This document shows positions 46,183 to 56,701 of a stretch of 64,000 nucleotides of DNA, piece after piece. A program made the position numbers and the translations under genes. The DNA comes from Agapetus fuscipes. Taxonomy: Eukaryota > Arthropoda > Insecta > Trichoptera > Glossosomatidae. The DNA lies in assembly GCA_951799405.1 (NCBI GenBank), contig OX637343.1, positions 6,076,001 through 6,140,000 on the forward strand, read 5' to 3'. The notes under the pieces were generated by a model that worked only from the letters and a program-made list of their open reading frames with translations, ran no database searches and was not told the origin of the DNA. The stretch's first letter is position 1; every line of letters begins with the position of its first letter.

Positions 46183-46425
46183 AGAGTACCTACTGAGATT
46201 CTCCACGAACGGTTCGTACAAATATCTGTCTATTTATTTATTTTAATAATAATTTTGCAAATTTGTCTAACTATCGTCAATCTTAACTCAATTCGACCAG
46301 TCATAGCAACCAGCATTTGAGAAGCATGACAGGAAAAACTCTGATGGATAGAGGTAGGAATGAATGGGTAAAGAATGAATGTAATTTGATAGAGGATGTG
46401 AAAGTTAAGGTAAGTACAAAATAAT

Positions 46426-46732
46426 GTGACGAGATGGTTTGGGCATGTGGAAAGAATGAATGATGATAGACTGACAAAGTATGTATACAAAGAAAGTGTG
46501 AAAGGAAAAAGAGGGAAGGGACGACCGAGAAAAGTATGGAGTGATCAGATTGAGAAGATTGTGAAAGAATGGGATTTACAAAGTGAGCGTAAAAGATGAA
46601 AATGTATGAAAAAGGTGATGGATATGAATGAATTGAAAGAGGTATGTAAGGATAGGAAAAAATGGAGGCAGCTCTGCAGAGGCTCTGGCCACCCCTAGCG
46701 GAATGGCGACAGAGTTACAGTTACAGTTACAT
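46426..46732 (+). mobile_element. LINE C-terminal fragment with (GTTACA)n tail
   Basis: Reads VRWFGHVERMNDDRLTKYVY, GKGRPRKVWSDQIEKIVKEW, one stop, then LKEVCKDRKKWRQLC and GSGHP with a stop. A GTTACA tandem tail follows at 46712-46730. Same family as 55.6 kb and 18.4 kb. Confidence 0.8.
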
Positions 46733-46739
46733 AGTGTTT

Positions 46740-47480
46740 AAATAAAAAATATACGAAAAACAAAACGCTCTCTATTTACGCTTTGGTTGCGTTTAAACGA
46801 AATGTTTTATACTAGAGTTGTAGTAAAAATTCCATCATTGCTACCCTCTCGTTTCAAAACCCCCCAAGTACACACAGCGACACTGTTGTTTTCCTATTAT
46901 TTCAAAAGGCAGGTCCCGCGAGACCGGGGACCATTCTGATGGAGGTAATCGATTATTCCGTTTCATCTATACGTGCATGTTGGCGCACACACACGATTGC
47001 ATATGTGCACCGAGCAAATTGAACTTAAAAAAAAATCAATCGCTATCTAGGGAATTGTTTTTTTTTTCAGATTATTTTTTGATGTTGTAATTGTGCACTT
47101 AGGTGTTTTTGATTTTTATCATTTTAGGGTCAAATAAAAAAAAAAACAAAAATGATAACATATCTGAACTGTACATATATAGCAACTTGTTGTCACCTTG
47201 TCGCCGAAGATATCGAATGGAACTTAATGAGGTCCGCACATTTCAAAAGAACAAAATAACTGTGACGTTACACGCTTGGTTTACTGAGGCGATGACTAGT
47301 TTATATTTTCTTATCGATTGCTAGGGAACATAGTAACACAGATGTGTGACGTTTGCCCATCGAGAATAATTCAGTTTGAAATTTTCATGCAGAATATTCT
47401 CCCTTTAGATGACATTGAAAAAATGCTTATGAAATATTTTTTTACGGTTTATGTGGTCAGCTTTACCTCAACCAATATAT
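46740..47480. other. No gene recognised (Pax intron)
   Basis: AT-rich, only short unsupported ORFs. Confidence 0.5.
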
Positions 47481-47485
47481 CAAAA

Positions 47486-47757
47486 GGACCGGTCCGCAGT
47501 CTAGTGGTTAACGCTTTGGATTCGTGATTGGAAGGTAGTGGATTCGAATTCCGGTGGAGCATGAGAAATTAATGCATTTTTCAAAAATGCATTTCGATGG
47601 GATGAAAAATTAATCTACCTTCATCAAAGATCGGTCACCATATGTCCATCCGGCCTTAGAGCAACTGAGTCTTGCTTGAGAATTAGACTTTCAGAGAGCT
47701 CTTGAGGTGTGGTTCACACAAATAAAACAGCGCTCACCCAATAAATCATCCTACTGT
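47486..47757 (+). mobile_element. SINE-B, near full length
   Basis: Head GGACCGGTCCGCAGTCTAGT, box B GATTCGAATTCC, body and tail ending AATAAATCATCCTAC. Confidence 0.88.
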
Positions 47758-47839
47758 TATTATTTGGGTTCTTAAATTATCTTGGTTATTAAATGGGTCA
47801 CTTTGCCTATGTCACCCCTGTTTCAGAGAAGGTTGGCAA

Positions 47840-47844
47840 GAGTT
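47840..47844. repeat. Left target-site duplication of the intact LINE
   Basis: GAGTT, matching 52150-52154. The host is a copy of repeat C whose consensus reads GGCAAGAGTTGCAGGG across the site. Confidence 0.75.
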
Positions 47845-48177
47845 TATTTAAATCAATTAACGGCTTTCGCCTTTTACAGTTACAAAAAAATACATTTAAA
47901 AAAAAAATCATTGCATATATAAAGATAGAACAGATTTGAAACTTAAAGTAAAAGTAAAAACTCTATATAATCTTAAAATTGGAGAAAACTATAAAAACTA
48001 CTAAAGAACCATAAAAAAGCTAAGATTAAATCCATTTATATACTCGTAAAATACAATAAAATAAAAATAAAAACATATTAAACATAGACATAAAATAAAA
48101 ACTATAACATAACATAAACAAAATTAAATATCTTTTTCAAGCAAGAGAACAGTAATTTAATCAACAAGTACAACATA

Positions 48178-51021
48178 CTAAGACCTAGCAGCTGGAGGAA
48201 ATAATTTTTTTATCAAAGTCCTAAATGAAGCGAGATCCAAATTAAATATGTCAATATCCGACAAATATTCATTGCCCAGTCGATGTAAGCGGGGAATTAT
48301 TGTCGATCTTATATAATTTGTATTATGGTTGTCTATATAGAACAACTCGCGATTTCTAGTACATCGTGTAGGTATACGGAATTTTATGAGCTGCAACAAA
48401 TCAGGGTTGTCAAAACAATTATTTATAATTTTAAACAAAAAATTTAAATCCCCAATAATTCTTCTGTCCTCAAGAGATTCAATGTGTAATCCTGTTTTCA
48501 AATTTTCGTAATTTAAATCACGTCGAGGTATACCCAATTTGTAATTTATGAACCTTAAAAATTTATGTTGGATCCGCTCCACATTGTTGATATGGACATT
48601 GTAACTGGGAGACCATATTTGGGAATTGAACTCCAGCTGACTACGGACTAATGACTTATAGAGTATTGCAATTGCGTTTACATTTGTGAAATCGCCAACA
48701 GTGCGAAGGACAAAGCCCAATGTTTGCAATGCTTTTCCGGTCATTTTTGTTATGTGGCTCACAAAAGATAATTTCTCATCAAAGATAATCCCAAGATCTC
48801 TTATTTCCGTTACCCTGTCCAGTTTGTCATTTTCGATACAGTAGTTGAAGTGCATGGGATTTTTGTTTCGAGAAAAAGTTATACATTGACATTTTTCAAC
48901 ATTTAAGAATAATTTATTTCTGTGACACCACCTGCCCAGTTCATTTAAATTGTTCTGAAGTATATAGCAGTCACCTACATGTTCTATTCTTTTGAATATT
49001 TTGAGATCATCAGCAAAGAACAAACATTCTACATCCCTCATCTCGCCAGCCAAATCATTAATATAAATGAGGAAAAGTATTGGTGCAAGATGGCTCCCTT
49101 GCGGCAAGCCGCTTGTTGCCTCAAAACTATTTGAAATGGTATCCTTTATCTTAACTCGCAACAATCGCCCCGATAAGTAGCTTCTAAACCATTCTAGCAG
49201 AGCACTCGTCAATCCTAAAACGGATAGCTTATTAAGAAGGATGCTATGAGGTACCTTGTCGAATGCCTTGCTGAAGTCCGTATATATGCTGTCCATTTGA
49301 CATCCATGTGCAAGACTTTCGGCTATAGCATTTTCATAAATAGCTAGATTTGACAGAGTTGACCTGCCCGAAATAAATCCATGTTGTTGAGGCTCAATGA
49401 TACAAGATATAGAAGGCATAATTTGTTCCAGCACAAGAGACTCAAATAGTTTCGCCATAGAGGATTGAAGGCATATTGGTCTGTAGTTTGAGATATCCGT
49501 TTTGTCACCTTTCTTGAAAACTGGTGTGATATTGCCAATCTTCCACACAGATGGAAAAACTGCGTTTTGTAAGGATTTGTTAAAAATTATCAGAAGAGGG
49601 ATAATAAGAGCATCGGCACATTTTCTCAAAAAAATTGGTGGTACATTATCGGGGCCGCATGATTTCTTTACATCAAGTTGGAACAATTTAATTTCTAATT
49701 TTTGTATTGGAATATGACATTGAGACAGGTCGATCATTTTATTACCAACACGACAGGGATCAGTCACATTAGGTAAATTGTCTACATAAACATTACTAAA
49801 GTAATCAGCAAATTTGTTAACAATGTTGTTTACTTCACTTACACGTTCATGATCTAGAAACATCTGTACAGGGTAATCATTATCACTATTGGACAATGAC
49901 TTTTTAAATTTCCATAAACTTTTAGCGTCGGTCGTTGTATTCTCTGCTTTTTTTATATAATTGGTATAACATACCACCTTTAATGCATTGCACTTGGTTC
50001 TCAGGTTTCTAAACGCATTGTAGTGCTTAATATTAGATGATTCTTTGTAAGTTCTGTGTGCCGCCTTCTTCTCCTGGATCATCTCAATGAGTTCACGTGA
50101 GAACCATATAGGATATGTGCTAGCTCTGTATTTCTCATGTGGTATAAATTTATTTATAGTATCGTATAGAATGCCATAAAACACAGCGATCACATATTCA
50201 ATGTCCTCATTTTGTAGAAATGACCAGTCGCATTTGAAAAGAAAGTCAATCGCACTATCATAGTCCCCCTTGTTATAGTTAAATGAGAAAGTTTCCCTAC
50301 TGTTACATTTTGTAGTTTTCAGAAATATATTAACATGTAATGGAGGATGATGAGTGTCAACTGGTACTAATTCATCATTGGATAGATCTACATATAAATT
50401 ATCAATGTTAGAAAAAACTAGATCGAGAAGGCGATTTCTAGAATTGCAGATAAAGTTTCGCTGAGTTAATCCCAGAAAAATAGTTGATTCTATTAGCTCT
50501 CTGGCGCCCTCATTGTTATCTTCATTAACTGGAAATGTGCCTATATTTGGTGACCATTTGACTCTGGGTAAGTTGAAGTCTCCAAACAATAGGAAACTGG
50601 CTGTTGGGTGTTTGCTCTGTATTCTCTCTACCTCTTCACAATACATTTTGTAACATTCTGATGGTGATGCTGGTGGGATATAAACATTCCCAATTATGAT
50701 TTGATAATGATGTACTTTAATTAAGACAAACAATTGTTCAATGCTATTATTATGGATCCTGATCGAAATGGATGAAATATTCTTTTTCACTGCAATTAAA
50801 ACTCCTCCTCCCCTCTCCTTTCTGCTCGTGAGTTGGTTCCGATCGCATCTGTACATATTGTATGCAGAGAAGGACAATTCAGACGATTTAATTGTGCTAT
50901 CAAGCCATGTTTCTGTTAATACATAAATACAATGATTCAAAACTGGTATGTTTTGACGTAATGTTGTTAATTTCGATCTTACACCTCTTATATTTTGAGA
51001 ATAAATGCTGATATTATTTAG
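48178..51021 (-). CDS. LINE ORF2: APE endonuclease and reverse transcriptase
   Basis: An uninterrupted frame of 947 codons plus stop, counted from the CTA codon reached by a -1 shift. Endonuclease: SQNIRGVRSK, TETW, FGDFN and THHPPL. Reverse transcriptase: NYRPICL, PQQHGFISGRST, DFSKAFDKVPH (motif A), SGLPQGSHLAP (motif B), FADDLKIF (catalytic), NKLFLNVEKCQ and DLGIIFD. A C-terminal region follows (LVRSQLEFNSQIWSP). The enzyme nicks target DNA and primes cDNA synthesis there. The first ATG in frame (50856) lies after the TETW motif, so AUG initiation would delete endonuclease residues. The frame opens at 51057 after a stop, without any ATG before the endonuclease domain. Confidence 0.95.
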   Translation of the reverse strand, partial: LNNISIYSQNIRGVRSKLTTLRQNIPVLNHCIYVLTETWLDSTIKSSELSFSAYNMYRCDRNQLTSRKERGGGVLIAVKKNISSISIRIHNNSIEQLFVLIKVHHYQIIIGNVYIPPASPSECYKMYCEEVERIQSKHPTASFLLFGDFNLPRVKWSPNIGTFPVNEDNNEGARELIESTIFLGLTQRNFICNSRNRLLDLVFSNIDNLYVDLSNDELVPVDTHHPPLHVNIFLKTTKCNSRETFSFNYNKGDYDSAIDFLFKCDWSFLQNEDIEYVIAVFYGILYDTINKFIPHEKYRASTYPIWFSRELIEMIQEKKAAHRTYKESSNIKHYNAFRNLRTKCNALKVVCYTNYIKKAENTTTDAKSLWKFKKSLSNSDNDYPVQMFLDHERVSEVNNIVNKFADYFSNVYVDNLPNVTDPCRVGNKMIDLSQCHIPIQKLEIKLFQLDVKKSCGPDNVPPIFLRKCADALIIPLLIIFNKSLQNAVFPSVWKIGNITPVFKKGDKTDISNYRPICLQSSMAKLFESLVLEQIMPSISCIIEPQQHGFISGRSTLSNLAIYENAIAESLAHGCQMDSIYTDFSKAFDKVPHSILLNKLSVLGLTSALLEWFRSYLSGRLLRVKIKDTISNSFEATSGLPQGSHLAPILFLIYINDLAGEMRDVECLFFADDLKIFKRIEHVGDCYILQNNLNELGRWCHRNKLFLNVEKCQCITFSRNKNPMHFNYCIENDKLDRVTEIRDLGIIFDEKLSFVSHITKMTGKALQTLGFVLRTVGDFTNVNAIAILYKSLVRSQLEFNSQIWSPSYNVHINNVERIQHKFLRFINYKLGIPRRDLNYENLKTGLHIESLEDRRIIGDLNFLFKIINNCFDNPDLLQLIKFRIPTRCTRNRELFYIDNHNTNYIRSTIIPRLHRLGNEYLSDIDIFNLDLASFRTLIKKLFPPAARS

Positions 51022-51710
51022 TTTTTTTTCATGTCCCGGGCTATCATTGGTGTTCCGTTAACAAACCTGATTACAAGATCAGTTTCTCCCTTTTTTCTTC
51101 TGCTCTCCAACTCATCCCATGTCTCTTTTAGGATAGCTCTTTGCATCTGTGTGAGGTCCTGTTTAATTCGGATATGCTTAGGAAACCGAAACCTGCTAAA
51201 AAATATCGTTCTTGCGTCTTCACTGTCGTTTAAAGTTATCTTGATAGGTCTTGCTTTATCCTTCTGCCTGATACCAAGTCGTTGTATTCTTGCTATAGGT
51301 ATGTTGTTCAAAGATTCAATGCCATGGATTATTTTTCTTGTCTGATCTAAATCTTCAGTATTCTGTTCACGTCCAGGAAGATCTGCGCTCACCTCTGGAA
51401 CGTTGAAAATTAATATGTTTTTCGAACGTGAATCTCTTTCTGCCAGTTCAGCTAAAGTGTTGCATACTTCCGCCGTCTTGCCCGATGAGCCAGTGATTTC
51501 AAGATGAGCTAACCTTTCTTTAAGATGCCTAATTTCTGCTTCTTGACTGGCGATCTTGGCTGTAGCAGTACTCATTGCGGCCATGAACTCAATTGAAATA
51601 GGAGTAACTTTTCCAATAAGATCTCTAGTGAATTTTCCATTGTCAGTCATGAGCTGGGATAAGGCACAAGCAGCGTTTTTCACCATAGTAATTATCTCCT
51701 GTGCATCCAT
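51018..51710 (-). CDS. LINE ORF1: coiled-coil/RRM-like RNA-binding protein
   Basis: A 230-residue protein starting at ATG 51710 (a GTG lies just upstream). Residues about 50-75 form a heptad-like helix (AKIASQEAEIRHLKERLAHLE), suitable for a coiled coil. The middle holds KNILIFNVPE and later RIQRLGIRQKDKARPIKITL, a pattern like the RRM of L1-type ORF1 proteins. No CCHC zinc knuckle is visible. Such proteins coat element RNA. The last codons are ATG AAA AAA AAC TAA, which contain a slippery heptamer for entry into ORF2. The RRM assignment is by pattern, not alignment. Confidence 0.85.
   Translation of the reverse strand: MDAQEIITMVKNAACALSQLMTDNGKFTRDLIGKVTPISIEFMAAMSTATAKIASQEAEIRHLKERLAHLEITGSSGKTAEVCNTLAELAERDSRSKNILIFNVPEVSADLPGREQNTEDLDQTRKIIHGIESLNNIPIARIQRLGIRQKDKARPIKITLNDSEDARTIFFSRFRFPKHIRIKQDLTQMQRAILKETWDELESRRKKGETDLVIRFVNGTPMIARDMKKN
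51021..51027 (-). promoter_or_regulatory. Putative -1 ribosomal frameshift heptamer A AAA AAC
   Basis: On the minus strand the end of ORF1 reads ATG AAA AAA AAC TAA. The heptamer A AAA AAC is in the correct phase (X XXY YYZ) and is the same as classical retroviral -1 shift sites. A one-base backward slip reads CTA AAT AAT ATC AGC, which is the ORF2 frame leading into the endonuclease. The stop codon follows immediately. The 60 bases downstream are AT-rich and I see no strong stem, so efficiency is unknown. Confidence 0.65.
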
Positions 51711-52149
51711 CACAAATATTTAAGAACAAGCGTACTTTTGGGATTTATTGATAGATTTATACAAAACAAGTATTGTGGCAACCCTGTTTGCACAGTAGTT
51801 GTGTTAGTGTATCTCGCTGCTTATTGGTGTGGTGCCGGGTAGTTATGACTGAACAGCTTGTCTAGGATTGGATGATTGTTTGACGTCACCAATGATTTGC
51901 GAAAATAATCCGTATTGTTTTTATGACTGATTCAAGTTTATTTTTTTAATGAGATGAAATATCATACTTTCACTGTTGATTGAAGGCTGCGATTTATCCA
52001 GGATGTAAAAGTGTCTTCAAGGTACACAGTATGCACAATTCTTTTCAATTTAGTAAACTTTTTATGGAGAATTTTTGAAATAATTAGGAGCAAATTTGAC
52101 AACCGTTATTAAATACATGCGATGATATTATTCGTGCAGGTTTTGCAGG

Positions 52150-52154
52150 GAGTT
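52150..52154. repeat. Right target-site duplication of the intact LINE
   Basis: GAGTT, after which repeat C resumes (TTGCAGGGC...) and continues to about 52296. Confidence 0.75.
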
Positions 52155-52299
52155 GCAGGGCTTTTGTTCTTTTGAGATTGGGTTTTTATATTGTAGGTCC
52201 ACATGCGGGATGTGTCAGCGCGAAATTATACATGTTTGCTTGTGGGAATGCGTTTAATATGAATCTTAAATGATATATATCTTTTTAGATTAGATTTAC

Positions 52300-52840
52300 A
52301 TTAGATTTAGACTTAAAGCAGCTGATACACATGTTACAACTGTAACAGAAATGCTTCGTGGACAGAAATCAGAAATAATGTTCTGTCACCATTTTTTTTT
52401 ACATTTCACCCCTTCACAAATAGTTAAATTCATACAAAATCACCACATTTTAAGGGTTAAACTGAATAAGTACTGCTTGATTTTCTGGTTCCGGGTTTTG
52501 ACCGTGGTCCATGTTTTTGCTTGTCTTCTTCTTTTTTCTTTTTATTCTTTCTTGAAGACTTTCTTGAAGACTTTCAGCTTACGTTTCGTCTCCTCTGTGG
52601 GCGACTTTATCGGAGTTCTGCTCGCTACTGAGCGAGCAGAACTCCGAAGAAGAATATTTTTCTACTCCCATTTGGTAATTTACTAATTACAAAACGGCTA
52701 ACGCAATCACAATGCCATACATTTCTACACCCGTTGCATAATGTTACATTATGCAACCGGTAACCGTGTTAAAATGAACATGTGCGCATACGCATTGTCA
52801 GAATTGGAACCATTTTTTAATTTCAAATGTCAACCTTGTA
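52300..52840. other. No gene; small inverted repeat
   Basis: CGGAGTTCTGCTCGCTACTG and AGCGAGCAGAACTCCG form a hairpin at about 52612-52646, next to GACGAAACG on the minus strand. Confidence 0.5.
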
Positions 52841-52845
52841 TGGGA

Positions 52846-52960
52846 GTATGAAGACCTGTCAATCCAAGATGGCCGCAAGCGATCAGCTGATTAGGCTTCA
52901 TACAATATTAGTTATATTCGGTAGGTAGGAATTACCGTGGTGATGAGACTTTCAGCCCTG
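52846..52960. mobile_element. S4 palindromic MITE, half copy
   Basis: TATGAAGACCTGTCAATCC, AAGATGGCCGCAAG and the right arm to TTTCAGCCCTG. Confidence 0.72.
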
Positions 52961-53151
52961 TTCAGATGAAAATAAATAAGTATATTTTATGTGTAGAGTC
53001 AAATAAAAATTGTTAATAGTGCTAAAATTTATCGAATTTATTTATCGGATTGCTCCAAATAAAGCTTTCCTTTTTTCAATGGAAAATAAAAGGCTTGAAA
53101 GGAAAACAATACAAAAAATTTCACCGCAAAAAATAAACAAACTCAAAAAGT

Positions 53152-53382
53152 TACTTGGTTAATAGGTGAGTATGAGGTTGATCACCTATGCTGTACAAAT
53201 TTGGTTCACCTGCCAATACAACTGCAGGGCATATGTTTATTTGAGTTTTGGGTTTGAATGTTTAAGCTTATATGCAGGATGTAAAAGCGCGACCTTATAC
53301 ATATGTGTCGGCTTGTGGGCATGAATTCAATATGAAACCTAAATATAATTTATTTTTACAACTAAGGTTAGATTAGATAATC
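53152..53382 (+). repeat. Repeat C, diverged
   Basis: TTGGTTAATAGGTGAGTATG to ACAACTAAGGTTAGATTAG. Confidence 0.72.
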
Positions 53383-53527
53383 GAAGGGAATGATAAATCA
53401 CACGTTTTGACAAAGGTAAGGTTTTAATTACTTCAAATGGACGAGTACATTATAATGACTATTATTCACTATTTTGTTAATTCTCTCATGGTCGTAGAAA
53501 AAGTATTGTATGCCACTGCACGTAATT

Positions 53528-53610
53528 AGTCTTTGTAACACTCGTGCTTTCTATTGTGCCATTCGGCTGCGCCTCATGGCACAAACTAGCACTCGTGTTA
53601 AAAAGACTAT
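53528..53610. repeat. Short hairpin repeat
   Basis: GTCTTTGTAACACTCGTGC against GCACTCGTGTTAAAAAGAC with TGTGCCA/TGGCACA inside. Confidence 0.65.
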
Positions 53611-53978
53611 CATTACTTGGCAGTGGCATAAATAACTATTATATGTCATTTTTCTGCAATCTCAAACTTTAAACTGCTATCCTGAAAAATTTAGTTTATT
53701 TCGCTTATGCCCTGTAGCCTTTTAACTGTCGATATGTATTTTTGTTGCCATGTCAGCAATGTAAGATGGATGCCATCATTGTGGTGACTTTGCCATTGTG
53801 CCATGCCACGTGGCCGCCACGTGTCCGCATTTGCCACAGCATGATCCATGCCGCTCTCCCTAATGCACTTATTCCGAGGGTAGTTGTAGAGGCACTATCA
53901 CCATCGTCCAATTTCATTTTAAATAACTTTTTAATTGTAGATTTATACAGTCGAAATTTTAATCCCCTTCGAAGTAGG

Positions 53979-54052
53979 TACGGTCGATTGCTCAGTTGGT
54001 AGAGTGCTTGCATTCCATTCCGTGAGCTCGGGTTCGAATCTCACCGCGTGGC
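53979..54052 (+). mobile_element. SINE-A head only
   Basis: CGGTCGATTGCTCAGTTGG and GGTTCGAATCTC boxes, then unrelated sequence. Confidence 0.7.
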
Positions 54053-54061
54053 TGTCAGTTT

Positions 54062-54322
54062 ATTTTTTAATCTATAATCTAAGCTGCAAAGATATGTAAA
54101 CATTTAAGGCGCATATTAAATGCATGCCCAAAAACAGGCGAATGTAGGTTCGCGCCTACATATCCTGCATGTGTGCATACAAATGAAAGAAAAAACCTTA
54201 CATGAACATAAGCCTTGCAACTCCTGCCGCCTTTCCCTGAAACCGGGGTGGCATTGGCAAAAATGGCAAAAATGAACCATTTTTTACAGCACGGGGGATC
54301 GGCCTGATACTAATCAGTCAAG
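54062..54322 (-). repeat. Repeat C
   Basis: AATCTATAATCTAAGCTGC to CAGTCAAGG. Confidence 0.8.
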
Positions 54323-54325
54323 GAG

Positions 54326-54530
54326 GAGAAATGATTTCCCATTTCCGTTTTTATTTCAAACCGGAAACAAAATGCCGGTAAGGTTTACTAGCCTTAACAA
54401 GAAATAATACCAGCCCCCCCTGGAGCTGTTGGCGTAAGGCCGGCCCCCTAACGTGTGAAAATAAAAATGCTTCACTCGCCAGCTTCTCGAGAACGCGAGA
54501 AGAAGTTACACTATATGTGTAGCTTAGTCA
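54326..54530 (+). mobile_element. SINE-A, head missing
   Basis: Starts at GAGAAATGATTTCCC and runs to the TGTGTAGCTTAG tail, directly after a repeat C copy (minus). Confidence 0.75.
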
Positions 54531-54599
54531 CGCTATTAACGTGTCTACTAGTGGGTTATATTAAATGTCAATATATAGTTTTGCAACCTTGATTACATT

Positions 54600-54765
54600 C
54601 GCAATTACCTACATTCAAATATATTCATTTGAGGTTTGGTTTTTAATTTGCAAGTACACATCGAGCATTTGTAAGCGCGAACATAAAGAATGTGTCTGTT
54701 TAAAGGCATGCATTTAATATGAATTGTAAATGTTAGTAGGTATGTCTCTGCAACTTAGATTAAAC
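54600..54765 (+). repeat. Repeat C, 5'-truncated
   Basis: TTCATTTGAGGTTTGG to CTGCAACTTAGATTAAAC. Confidence 0.7.
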
Positions 54766-55120
54766 ATTTTAGATGAGTCGAAGAACTAATAATTATAGAA
54801 ATAATCCACCCAAAATTCTAAATTTACGAGAAATGAACACAATATTGTTTATTTGAAGTTAATATTTATACGTAGGTATGGAAGAGGAAGTCCCATTCAA
54901 GATGGCGCGCCGGAAGTGGGGGCTAAACGCGCGCCAACCGGAAGTCGGGCGCTCTCTCAGGGGTGCCAACTGACAAACTCCGAATATAAACTATTAACCA
55001 TAGACAGCGCTGGTCTATATACCTACTTGCTTGTTCATACTAAATACTATTGTTATGATGTTACCGGGTTCAATTTAATAAAAATTGCTATTATATATTT
55101 TGAACAAATTTATTTTAAGA

Positions 55121-55373
55121 TCACACCTCAAGAGTCCTCTGCAAGCTTAGTTGTCGCTGTAGAAAGCGGCAATTCTCAAGCAAGACCCAGTTGTTGAAAG
55201 GTTGGATGGACCTTTCAGTGACCGGTCTTTGGTAAAGGTTTATGAATTTTTCAACCCAGCGAAGAGCACATTTGGAAATGTAAATGGTATTTTTTTGTGC
55301 TCCGCCGGGATTCGAATCCACAACCTTCCATTTACGAGTCCGAAGTGTTGCCACTGGACTACGGACCGGTCCA
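55121..55373 (-). mobile_element. SINE-B, tail-truncated, beside the RED exon donor
   Basis: Head end at 55373 (GGACCGGTCC) is about 25 bp from the 55399 exon end. Sense orientation relative to Pax. Confidence 0.88.
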
Positions 55374-55398
55374 AGTTAATGAAATGTTATGTTCTAAC

Positions 55399-55596
55399 CT
55401 GTTGATGCTGGAGACGCTCGGAACATTGTCCTGGGAGCAGATGCCCTCGGAGAGCAGTCTGTCTCTGATCTCCCAGGCAAACATGGTGGGGTTCTCCCTC
55501 TTGTAGGCAGCTATGGCGTCCACCACAGGAGGCGTGGCCACCTTGGGCTTGCTCCCTCCGATCACGCCGGCCTTGAAGCTGCCAGTCTCGTAATAT
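55399..55596 (-). CDS. sv: Pax2/5/8 exon: C-terminal (RED) half of the paired domain
   Basis: This exon encodes 65 complete codons of a sequence-specific nuclear DNA-binding factor, from YYETG through [30 protein letters not shown] and VPSVSSIN. That is the end of the PAI subdomain, the linker and the RED helix-turn-helix region of a paired domain. On the minus strand it is bounded by an AG acceptor (tcttccag) and a GT donor (gttaga). The first base completes a split Arg codon and the last two bases start another, the usual Pax positions. The PAI half (GGVNQLGGVF region) is not found between here and 64000, so the upstream exon lies outside. The exon is much richer in GC than the flanking intron. 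A SINE-B copy ends about 25 bp past the donor. The downstream exons show that it is Pax2/5/8 rather than another Pax class. Confidence 0.97.
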
Positions 55597-55629
55597 CTGG
55601 AAGATTGAAGCATACGTTGGTTTACAGAT

Positions 55630-55932
55630 TTGAAGAGGAAGACCGAGAGGAAGACTTAGATGGTTTGGGCATATGGAGAGAATGAATGATGAAAGACTGA
55701 TGATGAAAGACTGATGATGAAAGTATATGTTGCAAGAATAGATGGATGTCGTAGTAGAAGAAGACCGAGAAAGGGATGGATGGATAAAATTTCTGATATA
55801 ACGACTGAATGGGATATCCAGTGTAATAATAAAGGAACAGCTTGTATGAAGAAGGTTATGACTCTGGATGAAATGAAAGAAGTATGTAAGGACAGAAAGA
55901 ATTGGCGGTTGATCTGTAATATTGGCGGCTAG
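55630..55932 (+). mobile_element. LINE C-terminal fragment next to the paired-domain exon
   Basis: Reads RWFGHMERMNDERL, RSRRRPRKGWMDKISDITTE and MKEVCKDRKNWRLICNIGG followed by a stop. It begins about 35 bp outside the acceptor of the RED exon (55596) and is antisense to Pax. It is truncated 5' and has a small internal duplication of ATGATGAAAGACTG. Confidence 0.8.
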
Positions 55933-56033
55933 GACTAGGGTTTTTTTTAAATCAGAATATTTTATTATGTTTTAGTTTTGATGTCCACACGTATTATTAT
56001 TTGTTGATTTTAAAAATTTAATTTGTTCTTTAT

Positions 56034-56262
56034 GTTCCTTGACTTATAGGTTGGCATGCGGCTGACCACGCATGCTGTAGAAAATGGTTCACTTTGTCAA
56101 TGTCACCCCTGTTTCAGGCAAGGTCGGCAGGAGTTGCAGGGTGTATGCCCATTTGAGATTTGGTTTTTATGTTGTATGTTCACATGCGGCATGCGCAAGC
56201 GAGAATGCATGTAATGTGACTCCCCAATGTTACATATCTTCGCAACTTAGATTAGATTAGAT
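56034..56262 (+). repeat. Repeat C
   Basis: TTCCTTGACTTATAGGTTGG to GCAACTTAGATTAGATTAG. Confidence 0.82.
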
Positions 56263-56407
56263 CGAGGATTTGATCGGATGTTCTAGTAAAGTCTCGCATG
56301 TAGGCACATGCTCTCGATGATTCGAGGATGATCCTTATTCTAGCTAAATAATAAAGGGCCAAGTCTTTATGTAGCTAGAGAAGCCATCCGACCGTTAAAA
56401 ATAAATT

Positions 56408-56701
56408 AGGCTGAATTATTTGGTGAGCGCTGTTTTGTGTGTATCACACCTCAAGAGCCCCCTGCCAGCTTGGTCGTCGCTGTAGAAAGCGCCAATTCTC
56501 AAGCAAGACCCAGTTACTGTAAGGCTGGATGGACCTTTTGATGACCGGTCTTTGGTAAAGGTGTATGAATTTTTAAGCCCATCGAAGAGCAAATTTGAAA
56601 ATATAAATGGTACCTATATATTTTTGTGCTCCGCCGGGATTCGAACCCACAACCTTCCATTTACGAGTCCGAAGTGTTGCCACTGGATTACGGATCGGTC
56701 A
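56408..56701 (-). mobile_element. SINE-B, full length
   Basis: Tail GGTGAGCGCTG at the low end, box B (reverse GGATTCGAACCC), head ending GGATCGGTC. Confidence 0.88.

Larger units (their letters stand above)
45380..46425. other. No gene recognised apart from repeats
   Basis: A GC-richer stretch 45470-45650 has no recognisable product. Confidence 0.45.
47845..52149 (-). mobile_element. Intact CR1/Jockey-group non-LTR retrotransposon (about 4.3 kb)
   Basis: The element runs on the minus strand: about 440 bp 5' UTR, ORF1, ORF2 and about 330 bp 3' UTR. It interrupts a copy of repeat C: the left part of that repeat stops at 47844 and resumes at 52150. The five bases GAGTT occur on both sides (47840-47844 and 52150-52154), consistent with a target-site duplication. 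Both ORFs lack internal stops or frame breaks. It sits in the 18.2 kb Pax intron in the same sense as the gene. Clade within the CR1/Jockey group is unresolved. Intactness suggests a recent insertion. Confidence 0.9.
47766..52296 (+). repeat. Repeat C split by the intact LINE
   Basis: 5' part 47766-47844 and 3' part 52150-52296. The 4.3 kb between is the LINE insertion. Confidence 0.85.

Noticed and set aside
53742..54013. 86-residue ORFs on both strands
   Set aside because: Mutual shadows with no recognisable product; the 3' part runs into a SINE-A head.
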